Shown: positions 1 to 5,775, numbered from the stretch's first letter. The stretch is DNA of 5,775 nucleotides from an uncultured Rhodocyclaceae bacterium (GCA_903930805.1 CAIYZZ010000138.1:1-5775), one strand, 5' to 3'. Notes: generated from the letters alone by a model not told the origin. Made by a program: numbers and translations.

Positions 1-98
1 ACGACGTGACTGAATTTGATGACGATCGGTTGCTGGGCCAGTGCCGCCAGAGAAAATGTTGCGGCGGCAAGACCGATGACAAGCGTGCGAACTTTCAT
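1..98 (-). CDS. TRAP transporter solute-binding protein, DctP family (N-terminal fragment, cut by window edge)
   Basis: Only the first 32 codons are visible; the gene runs off the left edge. The protein begins MKVRTLVIGLAAATFSLAAL and continues AQQPIVIKFSHV. This is a short basic n-region, a hydrophobic core and a likely signal peptidase I site after ALA (about residue 21), so the product should be periplasmic. The stretch IVIKFSHV just after the signal peptide is the usual first beta strand of DctP-type receptors of tripartite (TRAP) transporters, which bind carboxylates or similar organic anions and deliver them to the DctQM membrane subunits. The ATG at 96-98 is preceded by a strong ribosome binding site. 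The gene is divergent from the transglycosylase gene. The substrate cannot be told, and the family call rests on a short N-terminus. Confidence 0.72.
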   Translation of the reverse strand, partial: MKVRTLVIGLAAATFSLAALAQQPIVIKFSHV

Positions 99-258
99 GG
101 AACCCCTCCTTCGTTATTATCTGCGTATGGACATCAGCGTGGCCGCGATTATCTCTATTCAGGCCGACATCGCCATTGTGGATTTCCGCAAGCCCCGTCC
201 GCAACCCGTTTAGAATGCCGCCTGCTCCACGCTCCCCAACAGCTCCACACCATACCCG
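99..258. promoter_or_regulatory. Divergent intergenic region, presumed promoters for both flanking genes
   Basis: These 160 bp separate two genes read outward, so both promoters should lie here. On the plus strand TAGAAT at 211-216 matches five of six bases of the -10 consensus, but no good -35 hexamer sits 16-18 bp upstream. On the minus strand GATAAT (complement of 148-153) is a possible -10 for the TRAP gene, again without a clear -35. A short direct repeat CCGCAA occurs at 186-191 and 199-204. No small gene or clear operator is seen. The promoter assignments are tentative. Confidence 0.35.
105..111 (-). promoter_or_regulatory. Strong Shine-Dalgarno site of the TRAP binding-protein gene
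   Basis: On the minus strand AAGGAGG lies 6 nt before the ATG at 98. It is a near-perfect anti-16S match at ideal spacing and fixes the start of the truncated gene. It suggests efficient translation, as expected for an abundant periplasmic binding protein. Confidence 0.8.
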
Positions 259-1764
259 ATGACCGACTCGTCCGTTATTGCCGCTGCGAATCTGGCTCGC
301 CGAGCTACCCTCGCCGCTTTGCTGTGTGCGACTGTGCTCCTCGGTGGCTGCGCAAGCTCTGGCAGCGCGGCATCCTCTCCTGCCCCGACAACACCCCGCA
401 CCACTGCAACGGACGACCGACCGGCCGAGGCGACTGCCCCGCCCGCAGCTTTTGTTCCGCAAACCACCACACACCAGGCGCCCGTAGCGCCACTGCCCAA
501 GTTTGTGGCATCACCCCTACCGGTAGTTAGCACGCCTCTTATCCCCGTCACCATTGACCTCACCGTCCCACCCGACGATCTCTGGCAGCGCATCCGGAAT
601 GGCTTCGGCATGCCCGACCTGCACGTGCCCCAGGTCGCCGACCGTCAATCCTGGTATCTCAACCGTCCGGATATGACGCGACACATCTTTGAACGCGGGC
701 GACGCTACCTCTATCACATCGTCGACGAGCTGGAAAAACGCGGCATGCCCACCGAGATTGCTCTGTTGCCGATGGTTGAAAGTGCTTTCAATCCCCTCGC
801 CTTATCCAGCGCACGCGCCATGGGCATGTGGCAGTTCATCCCTTCCACGGGCAAAACCTACAAGCTGGATCAGAACTGGTGGGTCGACGAACGACGCGAC
901 ATCATCGCCTCGACCGATGCGGCGCTTGATTACCTGCAAACCATTTATGAAATGCACGGCGATTGGCATCTGGCGCTGGCCTCTTACAACTGGGGAGAAC
1001 ACGCCGTAGCGCGCGCCATTGCAAAAAACACGGCCAAGGGCTTGCCCACCGATTACGCCAGTCTGACGATGCCCAACGAAACACGCTACTACGTACCTAA
1101 ACTGCAGGCACTGAAGAATATCGTCGCCCAACCGGAATTGTTCGGCATCCACCTCGCGCCGATTCCCAACCAGCCGTATTTCGAAACCGTGATGAAGTCG
1201 GAGCGCATGGACGTCGCCATCGCCGCGCGCCTCGCGGAAATACCCCTCGAAGAGTTCATTGCGCTCAACCCGGCTTACCACCGACCGGTGATGAATAGCC
1301 ACCAGGCCGGACCGCTGGTGCTGCCAGTCGGCAAGATTGGCACATTCCAGGCCAACCTCGAACGCTACGCAGCGCAGGATATTCCGCTCTCGAACTGGCA
1401 AACCCATCAAATGAAGCGCGGCGATACCCTCGAAAAGATCGCTGCCCAGTACGGCATCGGTGCTGCTCAGCTCAAGCAGATCAATGGCATCACACCGCGC
1501 GTAAAAGTTGGGCAGGGCTTCAACCTGCTCGTGCCACGACCGGGGAGTTCGTCCGGTCATAACCTGCTGGCCCACACTCTGCCGCAACAGCAACCTGAAA
1601 AAACTGCCGTCGCAAAAAGCACCCAGGGAACAAAAGTACAAGGCACCAAAAAAGCCGTTTCAGGCACCAAAAAAGCACCCGTCAAGCCTGAAGTCAAAGC
1701 GACAAAAACCTCAGTCAAGCCAGCCCCGAAGAAACCCGTCAAGCCGCAGGCAAAAAAACACTGA
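259..1764 (+). CDS. mltD: Membrane-bound lytic murein transglycosylase, MltD-like, with LysM domain
   Basis: The 501-residue product is a predicted outer-membrane lipoprotein that cleaves peptidoglycan glycan strands, forming 1,6-anhydro-muramic ends. The signal peptide ends in a lipobox LGGC with the acylated Cys at residue 31. A Pro/Thr/Ala-rich linker follows (about 32-95). The SLT/GEWL domain spans roughly 150-270: MVESAFNP carries the likely catalytic Glu174, GMWQFIPSTG is at 189-198, and ALASYNWGE is at 239-247. These are the classical motifs of this family. One LysM domain (about 383-427, from HQMKRGDTL to NLLVP) should bind glycan. E. coli MltD has two LysM domains. Here the rest of the C-terminus (about 447-501) is a Lys/Pro/Thr-rich low-complexity tail. 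An in-frame TAG at 211-213 with no start before ATG 259 supports this start, although no strong ribosome binding site is visible. The gene is monocistronic in this window and converges on the ABC gene. Confidence 0.95.
   Translation: MTDSSVIAAANLARRATLAALLCATVLLGGCASSGSAASSPAPTTPRTTATDDRPAEATAPPAAFVPQTTTHQAPVAPLPKFVASPLPVVSTPLIPVTIDLTVPPDDLWQRIRNGFGMPDLHVPQVADRQSWYLNRPDMTRHIFERGRRYLYHIVDELEKRGMPTEIALLPMVESAFNPLALSSARAMGMWQFIPSTGKTYKLDQNWWVDERRDIIASTDAALDYLQTIYEMHGDWHLALASYNWGEHAVARAIAKNTAKGLPTDYASLTMPNETRYYVPKLQALKNIVAQPELFGIHLAPIPNQPYFETVMKSERMDVAIAARLAEIPLEEFIALNPAYHRPVMNSHQAGPLVLPVGKIGTFQANLERYAAQDIPLSNWQTHQMKRGDTLEKIAAQYGIGAAQLKQINGITPRVKVGQGFNLLVPRPGSSSGHNLLAHTLPQQQPEKTAVAKSTQGTKVQGTKKAVSGTKKAPVKPEVKATKTSVKPAPKKPVKPQAKKH
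1641..1676 (+). repeat. Short tandem-like direct repeat in the Lys-rich tail of mltD
   Basis: The 15-bp sequence AGGCACCAAAAAAGC occurs at 1641-1655 and again at 1662-1676, exactly 21 bp (7 codons) apart, and encodes repeated GTKKA units. More degenerate VKP/KPV units follow to 1752. The in-frame spacing suggests growth of the basic tail by local duplication. Confidence 0.7.
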
Positions 1765-1779
1765 CCTGACTTCAGGCAG
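1752..1779 (-). terminator. Intrinsic terminator of the ABC ATPase gene, overlapping both convergent stop codons
   Basis: On the minus strand the arm CTGCCTG (1779-1773) pairs with CAGG-T-CAG (1768-1761) around loop AAGT, giving a 7-bp stem with one bulged T. The bases TG and then seven T residues (1758-1752) follow directly. The ABC stop codon (1774-1772) lies within the hairpin. The T-tract is the complement of AAA codons in the last lysines of mltD. Read on the plus strand, the same hairpin has no T-run after it, so it should be unidirectional. Stem stability was judged by eye. Confidence 0.6.
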
Positions 1780-3676
1780 CGAAGAAACAGCATGCGGCAT
1801 GTGTCGCCGACAGCGCCACCGCCTCGGGATAAGCCTCGCGACAACGTGCCTGTGCCTGCGGGCAGCGCGGATGAAAGTGACAGCCCGGCGGCGGGTTCGC
1901 CGGTGATGGTGGATCGCCCGCCACGCGCAAATATTCATTGCCGCCCTCGACCTTCGGCACCGCTGCCAAAAGCGCCTGCGTATAGGGATGGCGCGCGCCA
2001 CGCAACACCTCATCCACCGTGCCGCGCTCGACGATACGACCGAGGTACATCACCGCCACTTCTTGCGCCAGATAATCGACGACCGCGATGTTGTGGGTAA
2101 TGAATAGGTAGGCGAGCCCGAGCTCCGCCTGCAACTCACTGAGTAGGTTCAGAATCTGTGCTTGCACCGACACATCCAGCGCACTGGTCGGTTCATCGCA
2201 GATCAACAACTGCGGGCGCACTGCGAGCGCACGGGCGATGGCGATACGCTGGCGCTGACCGCCCGAGAATTCGTGCGGATAACGCTTGGCCATTTCGGCC
2301 GACAGGCCAACCTGTTGCAGCAATTCATCCACCCGCGCCGTCGGCTTGCCTTCCACGATGATCTCTTCGATGCGCAGGCGCGGGTTGAGCGAACCGAAGG
2401 GATCCTGAAACACCATCTGCATGGCAGCAGGGACCAGCCCCGACAACAATGCCCCATGCAATTTCACGGTACCGCTGGTTGGCACTTGCAGGCCAAGAAT
2501 GGCCTTGCCCACCGTCGTCTTGCCGCAGCCAGACTCGCCCACCAGCGCCAGCGTACGCCCCGTTTGCACACGCAGCGAAACACCATCAACCGCCAAAACA
2601 TGGCCAGCCGCGCGTTGCAGCACGCCGCGCCGGATTGGGAAATGCACCTTGAGATCATCCACCTCAAGTAACGCGACGGCCGTACTGAGGGACGCATCGA
2701 CTGACGCCGTCCCGCCAGCGCCGACTTTTTGGGTCGGCAACCCGTCCAGATGGCAGCGCACTGCATGGCCCGACGCATATTCGCGCCAAGGCGGCACCTG
2801 CTGGCGACAGACCGGCAACGCTTCACCGCAGCGTTCGGCGAAACGGCAGCCGGCGAACTGCGTCCCCAGCGGCGGCACGCTGCCGGGAATCGTCAAAAGT
2901 CGGCGCTGGCGGGACGCCGCATTTGGCAAGGCAGCGAACAGACGGCGTGCATACGGATGCCCCGGCGCGGCGAAGAAGGCCGCGCGCGGCGCCACCTCGA
3001 CCAGTTGGCCGGCATACATCACGCCGATGCGGTCCGCCATCTGCGCCACCACACCGAGGTCGTGGCTGATCAGCAGCATCGCCATCTGCCGCTGCCGGCG
3101 CAAGCCATCGAGCAGATCGAGCACCTGCGCCTGGATGGTGACATCCAGCGCCGTGGTCGGCTCGTCAGCGATCAGCAGTTCCGGCTCGCCCGCCAGCGCC
3201 ATCGCGATCATCGCGCGCTGCTTCATTCCGCCGGACATCTGGAAGGGATACTCGGTCGCCCGCCTTGCCGGATCGGGGATGCCGACTGATGCGAGCAAGT
3301 CCACTACCCGCGCGCTTGCACCCGTACCCGTGTGCAAGTGCAAGGCTTCATCAATCTGCGCACCTACCGTCATCACCGGATTGAGGCTGGAACCTGGCTC
3401 CTGAAAGATCATGCCGATCTTGCCACCACGTACGCTGCGCATCGCGGCTTCAGGCAAGGCACACAGGTTACTGCTGGCGAAATGCACGCTGCCACTTGCG
3501 ATACGCGCCGCCAGCGGGAGCAGGCGCATCAGCGCCAGCGCCGTCATCGACTTGCCGCAACCGGACTCGCCCAACAGCGCAAAGGTCTCTCCAGCGGCAA
3601 TGTCGAACGACACGCCATCGACTGGACGTGCCTGGTCGATAGTTACAGCGAGATCACGTATTTGCAACAGGGGCAT
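1772..3676 (-). CDS. Fused double ABC ATPase of a peptide/nickel-type importer (OppD-OppF / GsiA / YejF-like)
   Basis: The 634-residue protein has two complete nucleotide-binding domains in tandem and would power uptake of peptides, glutathione or similar solutes through two permeases and a periplasmic binding protein. Domain 1: Walker A GESGCGKS 36-43, Q-loop Gln92, signature MSGGMKQR 147-154, Walker B LLIADEP 167-173, H-loop His205. Domain 2: Walker A GESGCGKT 380-387, Q-loop Gln424, signature FSGGQRQR 470-477, Walker B LLICDEP 490-496, H-loop His528. Each half ends in an oligo_HPY region (HPY at 240 and 563) with four cysteines: 277, 283, 290, 308 and 599, 605, 612, 629/630. In some Dpp/Opp ATPases this pattern holds a 4Fe-4S cluster. 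Length and the C-terminal HPY region fit GsiA better than E. coli YejF (about 530 aa). No strong ribosome binding site precedes the ATG, but MPLLQIRDLAV is a normal family N-terminus. No permease or binding-protein gene is in the window. Confidence 0.95.
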   Translation of the reverse strand: MPLLQIRDLAVTIDQARPVDGVSFDIAAGETFALLGESGCGKSMTALALMRLLPLAARIASGSVHFASSNLCALPEAAMRSVRGGKIGMIFQEPGSSLNPVMTVGAQIDEALHLHTGTGASARVVDLLASVGIPDPARRATEYPFQMSGGMKQRAMIAMALAGEPELLIADEPTTALDVTIQAQVLDLLDGLRRQRQMAMLLISHDLGVVAQMADRIGVMYAGQLVEVAPRAAFFAAPGHPYARRLFAALPNAASRQRRLLTIPGSVPPLGTQFAGCRFAERCGEALPVCRQQVPPWREYASGHAVRCHLDGLPTQKVGAGGTASVDASLSTAVALLEVDDLKVHFPIRRGVLQRAAGHVLAVDGVSLRVQTGRTLALVGESGCGKTTVGKAILGLQVPTSGTVKLHGALLSGLVPAAMQMVFQDPFGSLNPRLRIEEIIVEGKPTARVDELLQQVGLSAEMAKRYPHEFSGGQRQRIAIARALAVRPQLLICDEPTSALDVSVQAQILNLLSELQAELGLAYLFITHNIAVVDYLAQEVAVMYLGRIVERGTVDEVLRGARHPYTQALLAAVPKVEGGNEYLRVAGDPPSPANPPPGCHFHPRCPQAQARCREAYPEAVALSATHAACCFFAA

Positions 3677-3682
3677 TGTGGT

Positions 3683-3701
3683 GCGCTAATCATTAATGCG
3701 C
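3683..3701. promoter_or_regulatory. Inverted repeat just upstream of the ABC ATPase start, possible operator
   Basis: GCGCTAATCATTAATGCGC has outer arms GCGC/GCGC and inner arms TAAT/ATTA around a single C, with a two-base bulge on one side. It ends 6 bp before the ABC start codon, in the place where a ribosome binding site would be expected. It could be a repressor site or an mRNA hairpin limiting translation. No convincing -35/-10 pair is seen next to it. Chance occurrence is possible. Confidence 0.3.
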
Positions 3702-3750
3702 CAAGGTGTAATTCTTTGAGTATGATTCGCTTGAAGCTGTGAGTGAAACT

Positions 3751-3781
3751 CGGCCCCGCGCCGTGTGAACCTTCGGGGTTC
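3751..3781 (-). terminator. Two small stem-loops after the DUF3800 gene, weak or non-canonical terminator
   Basis: Reading the minus strand, six bases after the stop is GAACC-CCGAA-GGTTC (3781-3767). Next comes CGGC-GCGGG-GCCG (3763-3751), followed only by AGTTT. On the opposite strand the first hairpin has a C(UUCG)G-type loop. Neither has a real T-tract, so efficient Rho-independent termination is unlikely and read-through into the ABC gene is possible. Assignment as a terminator is by position only. Confidence 0.25.
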
Positions 3782-3787
3782 CTATAC

Positions 3788-4663
3788 TCATGGCTTTTTC
3801 CTTTTCTGCTTTCCGAAACGAGTCTCAACGGTCAGGTGCCGCTGTGCGTTGAAGAACGTGCCATGGTCGGGGCCGAAATGCAGGTCGTGGATTTCGCCGA
3901 CCTGCGACCAGAGCAATTTCAGAAAGCGTTCCTCGTGTTTCGGCAGGCCGGTCTCCGGGGCATTGCGCGGTTCGTAAAAACGCTGTACCGCCCAAAGAAA
4001 GTAATCCACGGCTTGCAGGCAGGGGTCGCTCTTCGGCGTCGATACACGAATACGCCAGACGTCCTCGCCACCACGGGCGAAACCATACTTGGCCGTGAAG
4101 TCGCGCTCGGCGTGGTCGAGGGCAGCGCGCAGCGCCTCGTTGCGGTCACTTTGTCCGCGCCGCGCGATACAGACTTCATAAATGTCCGCCAAGCGGTGAA
4201 ATTTGCCGAACAGCGAGCGCATCAGACCGTCATACAGTTCATTGTGCTGGTAGCGGTAGTCCGGCTCTGTCTGATTGCGCCGCAGCACATCCTGAACGAC
4301 CTGTTCCTTGTCGCAGACGACAGCATGAAAGCGCAGCGCGGCGCCTTCTGCCACCAGCAACTTGAAGACCTCGTAACGCACTTCGGGCACATCGTCCTTG
4401 GCGTGGAACATCACCGCGGTCTTGTCCCGGGCGGGATCGAAGGACGGCACATTCGCGAAGTAGGGGTTGGCTAGCAGCGAATGCCGCAGGTCGGTCAGGC
4501 GATGCCCCAGCCCGACCGGGTCATCCACTTCGAGTTTGCCCAGAATGAAGAAGCGCGAACAGCCAAGTGTGCCGACAATGGTACGCCGGCGATTGGCGAA
4601 CAGGGTCGGATCGCCGGCCTCGTCGACAAAAATTTGCAGAGCATCGTTGGCGGGATTCAGCAT
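3788..4663 (-). CDS. DUF3800 domain protein, predicted RNase H-like, third gene of the ATPase-HNH operon
   Basis: With the start at 4663 the product has 291 residues. It shows the DUF3800 pattern: an N-terminal strand followed by the acidic motif IFVDEAGDP (Asp14, Glu15, Asp18), a middle FHAKDD motif (86-91), VVCDKE (Asp118) and a late LQAVDYFLWAV helix (Asp220). DUF3800 is predicted to have an RNase H-like fold, so these acidic residues are candidate metal ligands; activity is unproven. The C-terminus is basic (GKQKRKKP). An upstream in-frame ATG at 4762 would overlap the HNH gene by 106 bp. ATG 4663 is preferred because it gives the compact overlap ATGCTGA with the HNH stop, has AAGG just upstream, and puts the DEAGD motif at the usual distance from the N-terminus. 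No signal peptide or membrane segment is seen, so it is probably cytoplasmic. It is likely translationally coupled to the HNH gene. Confidence 0.88.
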   Translation of the reverse strand: MLNPANDALQIFVDEAGDPTLFANRRRTIVGTLGCSRFFILGKLEVDDPVGLGHRLTDLRHSLLANPYFANVPSFDPARDKTAVMFHAKDDVPEVRYEVFKLLVAEGAALRFHAVVCDKEQVVQDVLRRNQTEPDYRYQHNELYDGLMRSLFGKFHRLADIYEVCIARRGQSDRNEALRAALDHAERDFTAKYGFARGGEDVWRIRVSTPKSDPCLQAVDYFLWAVQRFYEPRNAPETGLPKHEERFLKLLWSQVGEIHDLHFGPDHGTFFNAQRHLTVETRFGKQKRKKP

Positions 4664-5382
4664 TTGGCCTTGGCGCAGAACTCGGCGAAAGGTGATTCCA
4701 GACGTCCCGGTCCATCGAGAAAATAGCTGGCTACATCCGGTTGAAATGGCTGAGTGCGCCATTCGTCGTACCGGCTCCGTAGATCAGCCTGTTTCAAATT
4801 CCCGTGACGAGACAATTCAAGACTGTCTTGCACTCGGGCCTTCAGATCATCGAGGCGGTTCTGCCGGGTTTCCTGCAAGGCGTCGCGGTCGAGGGTAAGG
4901 ATTTCGATGGTCTTGGCGGCGCGTGGGTCCACGTCGTTCAGGTCAGGTCGCCAGCGTGCCGTTAAGTTGCCGAACTCATCGATGAAGAAAAAAGACCAGA
5001 CGTCTTCTTCCAGCGGGTTGATGATCCGCTCGCCCGGTTCGGTCTCTGGTGGAAAACGACCACCCTTGTTCATGTTGCAGATGCTGCAAGCCCAAAGAAA
5101 GTTCTCCCACTTCATCACCTCCAACGGGAAGATAGCTTTGGGGCGGAAGTGTTCCACCTGGGACGCCTCACTACCGCTGCAAAGCATGCAGCGCTGCCCC
5201 ACACCGCTCATTGCCCCAAGGCTATCTACGACGGGTTTGAACCACTTCGCCTTGCGGGCATTCCCATAACGCCGCTCTGCCTCATCTTTGGGATTCTCCG
5301 CGTCAGCAATAGCCTTTGATTCCTTTTCCAGTTTCTTGCAGGTCGCTGGGGGTAACTCGGCCCGAGCCGGAAGTCGGCGCAT
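4657..5382 (-). CDS. HNH endonuclease, PtuB/TIGR02646-like (Septu or retron-associated type)
   Basis: The 241-residue product has a zinc-type HNH core at about 60-110. It comprises CMLC (Cys65, Cys68), VEHFRPK (Glu77, His78), WENFLWAC (Trp92, Asn94, Cys99) and CNMNKGG (Cys102, Asn103, Lys106). The EHFRPK, WxN and CxxCNxxK spacing is characteristic of the HNH proteins paired with AAA ATPases in Septu and of the retron-linked HNH family. The four cysteines should bind structural zinc, and the His-centred loop should hold the catalytic metal for DNA cleavage. The N-terminus (about 15-50) is charged and helical, and the C-terminal half has no recognised motif. The start ATG shares one base with the ATPase stop (TGATG) and has a good ribosome binding site. 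The order ATPase then nuclease matches ptuA-ptuB. The substrate, DNA or RNA, cannot be told from sequence alone. Confidence 0.92.
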   Translation of the reverse strand: MRRLPARAELPPATCKKLEKESKAIADAENPKDEAERRYGNARKAKWFKPVVDSLGAMSGVGQRCMLCSGSEASQVEHFRPKAIFPLEVMKWENFLWACSICNMNKGGRFPPETEPGERIINPLEEDVWSFFFIDEFGNLTARWRPDLNDVDPRAAKTIEILTLDRDALQETRQNRLDDLKARVQDSLELSRHGNLKQADLRSRYDEWRTQPFQPDVASYFLDGPGRLESPFAEFCAKAKC

Positions 5383-5775
5383 CAGATGGCCTCCGGCTCA
5401 CGCTCGAAGGCAAGCGTCATCTGCTGGCGCAGGCGCTCAAATTCCTTGTTTTCGACCTTTGATAACGGCACCCCAGCTTTGCTTTTCGCGTTCAGTCGCT
5501 TCCAGCGCTCGATTTGCTGGTTAGCCCAGTAGCCACGCCCGTCTTTAAGACCAAATGCGCTCCCGAGCAGAACTTTTAGGGCGTTGCCCAACCGCAGTTT
5601 CTCGAATTCGTCCGGATCGAGCGGACGTGGCTCCCGATTCAAGTCGCTTTGAGAGGGCAACACAAATACACCGTTAGGGTCGGCAGCCTGTGCCACTAGC
5701 GGGCTATGGGTTGTTACCAGAAACTGCACATTGGGAAAATGTCGTTTAAGCCATTCAGGGATATCCCGCTGCCAA
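5382..5775 (-). CDS. AAA/ABC-type ATPase, PtuA-like (C-terminal 130 residues, cut by window edge)
   Basis: The reading frame is open to the right edge, so the N-terminus with Walker A is missing. The visible part begins WQRDIPEWLKRHFPNVQF and then LVTTHSPLVAQAAD. The TTHSP segment is the switch/H-loop strand that follows Walker B in SMC/OLD-like ATPases, with the His sensing the gamma-phosphate; WQR..P.L...FP..QF..TTHSP is typical of these defence ATPases. After it come a short strand (GVFVLP) and a helical, charged tail with GNALKVLLGSAFGL and IERWKRLNAKSKAG segments, resembling ATPases that partner HNH nucleases. In Septu and Ec78-like retrons the ATPase forms a complex with the nuclease and controls it. 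A methionine placed at 5729 would be a GTG internal to the domain and is not the real start. Family-level assignment is firm; PtuA identity is inferred from the partner gene. Confidence 0.84.
   Translation of the reverse strand, partial: WQRDIPEWLKRHFPNVQFLVTTHSPLVAQAADPNGVFVLPSQSDLNREPRPLDPDEFEKLRLGNALKVLLGSAFGLKDGRGYWANQQIERWKRLNAKSKAGVPLSKVENKEFERLRQQMTLAFEREPEAI
5390..5395 (-). promoter_or_regulatory. Ribosome binding site of the HNH gene inside the ATPase 3' end
   Basis: CGGAGG on the minus strand lies 7 nt before the ATG at 5382. It is embedded in the last codons of the ATPase gene. It supports the chosen HNH start and coupling by re-initiation at the TGATG junction. Confidence 0.7.

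Noticed and set aside
6..530. 174-codon plus-strand open frame at the left edge
   Set aside because: It crosses the antisense of the TRAP signal peptide, the intergenic region and the mltD N-terminus in another frame, and its composition is Cys/Arg/His-rich and unlike a real protein.
802..1641. 279-codon minus-strand open frame opposite mltD
   Set aside because: It is a shadow of the SLT and LysM coding region, with no family likeness.
2421..3404. 327-codon plus-strand open frame opposite the ABC ATPase
   Set aside because: It is the antisense of a well-conserved gene in GC-rich DNA, rich in Arg/Ser/Pro/Ala with no domain likeness. The minus strand carries every ABC motif.
3643..3828. 61-codon minus-strand open frame bridging the DUF3800 and ABC genes
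   Set aside because: It overlaps both neighbours, covers the structured spacer and has no domain. A small protein cannot be fully excluded, but repeat or leader DNA explains it better.
3743..4474. 243-codon plus-strand open frame opposite the DUF3800 gene
   Set aside because: It has no recognised motif or clear ribosome binding site, whereas the minus frame shows DUF3800 motifs and coupling to the HNH gene.
4664..4762. N-terminal extension of DUF3800 from ATG 4762
   Set aside because: It lies wholly inside the HNH coding region and adds Ser/Arg-rich residues before the normal family start. ATG 4663 is coupled and better placed.
1..5775. CRISPR array, tRNA, rRNA, insertion sequence or retron reverse transcriptase
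   Set aside because: No regularly spaced repeats, cloverleaf, transposase or RT motif were seen on either strand. A reverse transcriptase could still lie beyond the right edge.

Overview
The window is GC-rich and densely coded. It looks like a Gram-negative proteobacterial chromosome, most plausibly betaproteobacterial. The evidence for this is a lipoprotein murein transglycosylase with a LysM domain, the start of a periplasmic TRAP-transporter binding protein, and a fused double-ATPase peptide/nickel-type ABC subunit. The lineage is inferred from gene style only; no rRNA or other phylogenetic marker is present.

Layout from left to right. Positions 1-98 (minus) hold the first 32 codons of a DctP-type TRAP solute-binding protein. 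A 160-bp divergent intergenic region follows. Positions 259-1764 (plus) encode an MltD-like membrane-bound lytic transglycosylase. It converges, with a 7-bp gap, on a fused two-domain ABC ATPase at 1772-3676 (minus). A hairpin plus T-tract spanning the two stop codons can act as an intrinsic terminator for the ABC gene. After a 111-bp gap with several small dyads, 3788-5775 is a tightly packed minus-strand operon: the C-terminal end of an AAA-type ATPase (cut by the window edge), an HNH endonuclease and a DUF3800 protein. The three genes are joined by overlapping stop/start codons.

The accessory feature of interest is this last operon. ATPase followed by HNH nuclease is the architecture of Septu (PtuA-PtuB) anti-phage defence and of the effector pair in Ec78-type retrons. 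Here a translationally coupled DUF3800 gene (predicted RNase H-like fold) is added, so it is a candidate three-component defence module. The upstream part of the operon is outside the window, so a reverse transcriptase or other sensor cannot be excluded.

The housekeeping part of the window is envelope and uptake biology. The ABC ATPase stands without its permease and binding-protein genes on the side where they would be expected, and the defence operon occupies that place. This suggests, but does not prove, that the defence cassette was inserted beside or within a peptide-transporter locus.
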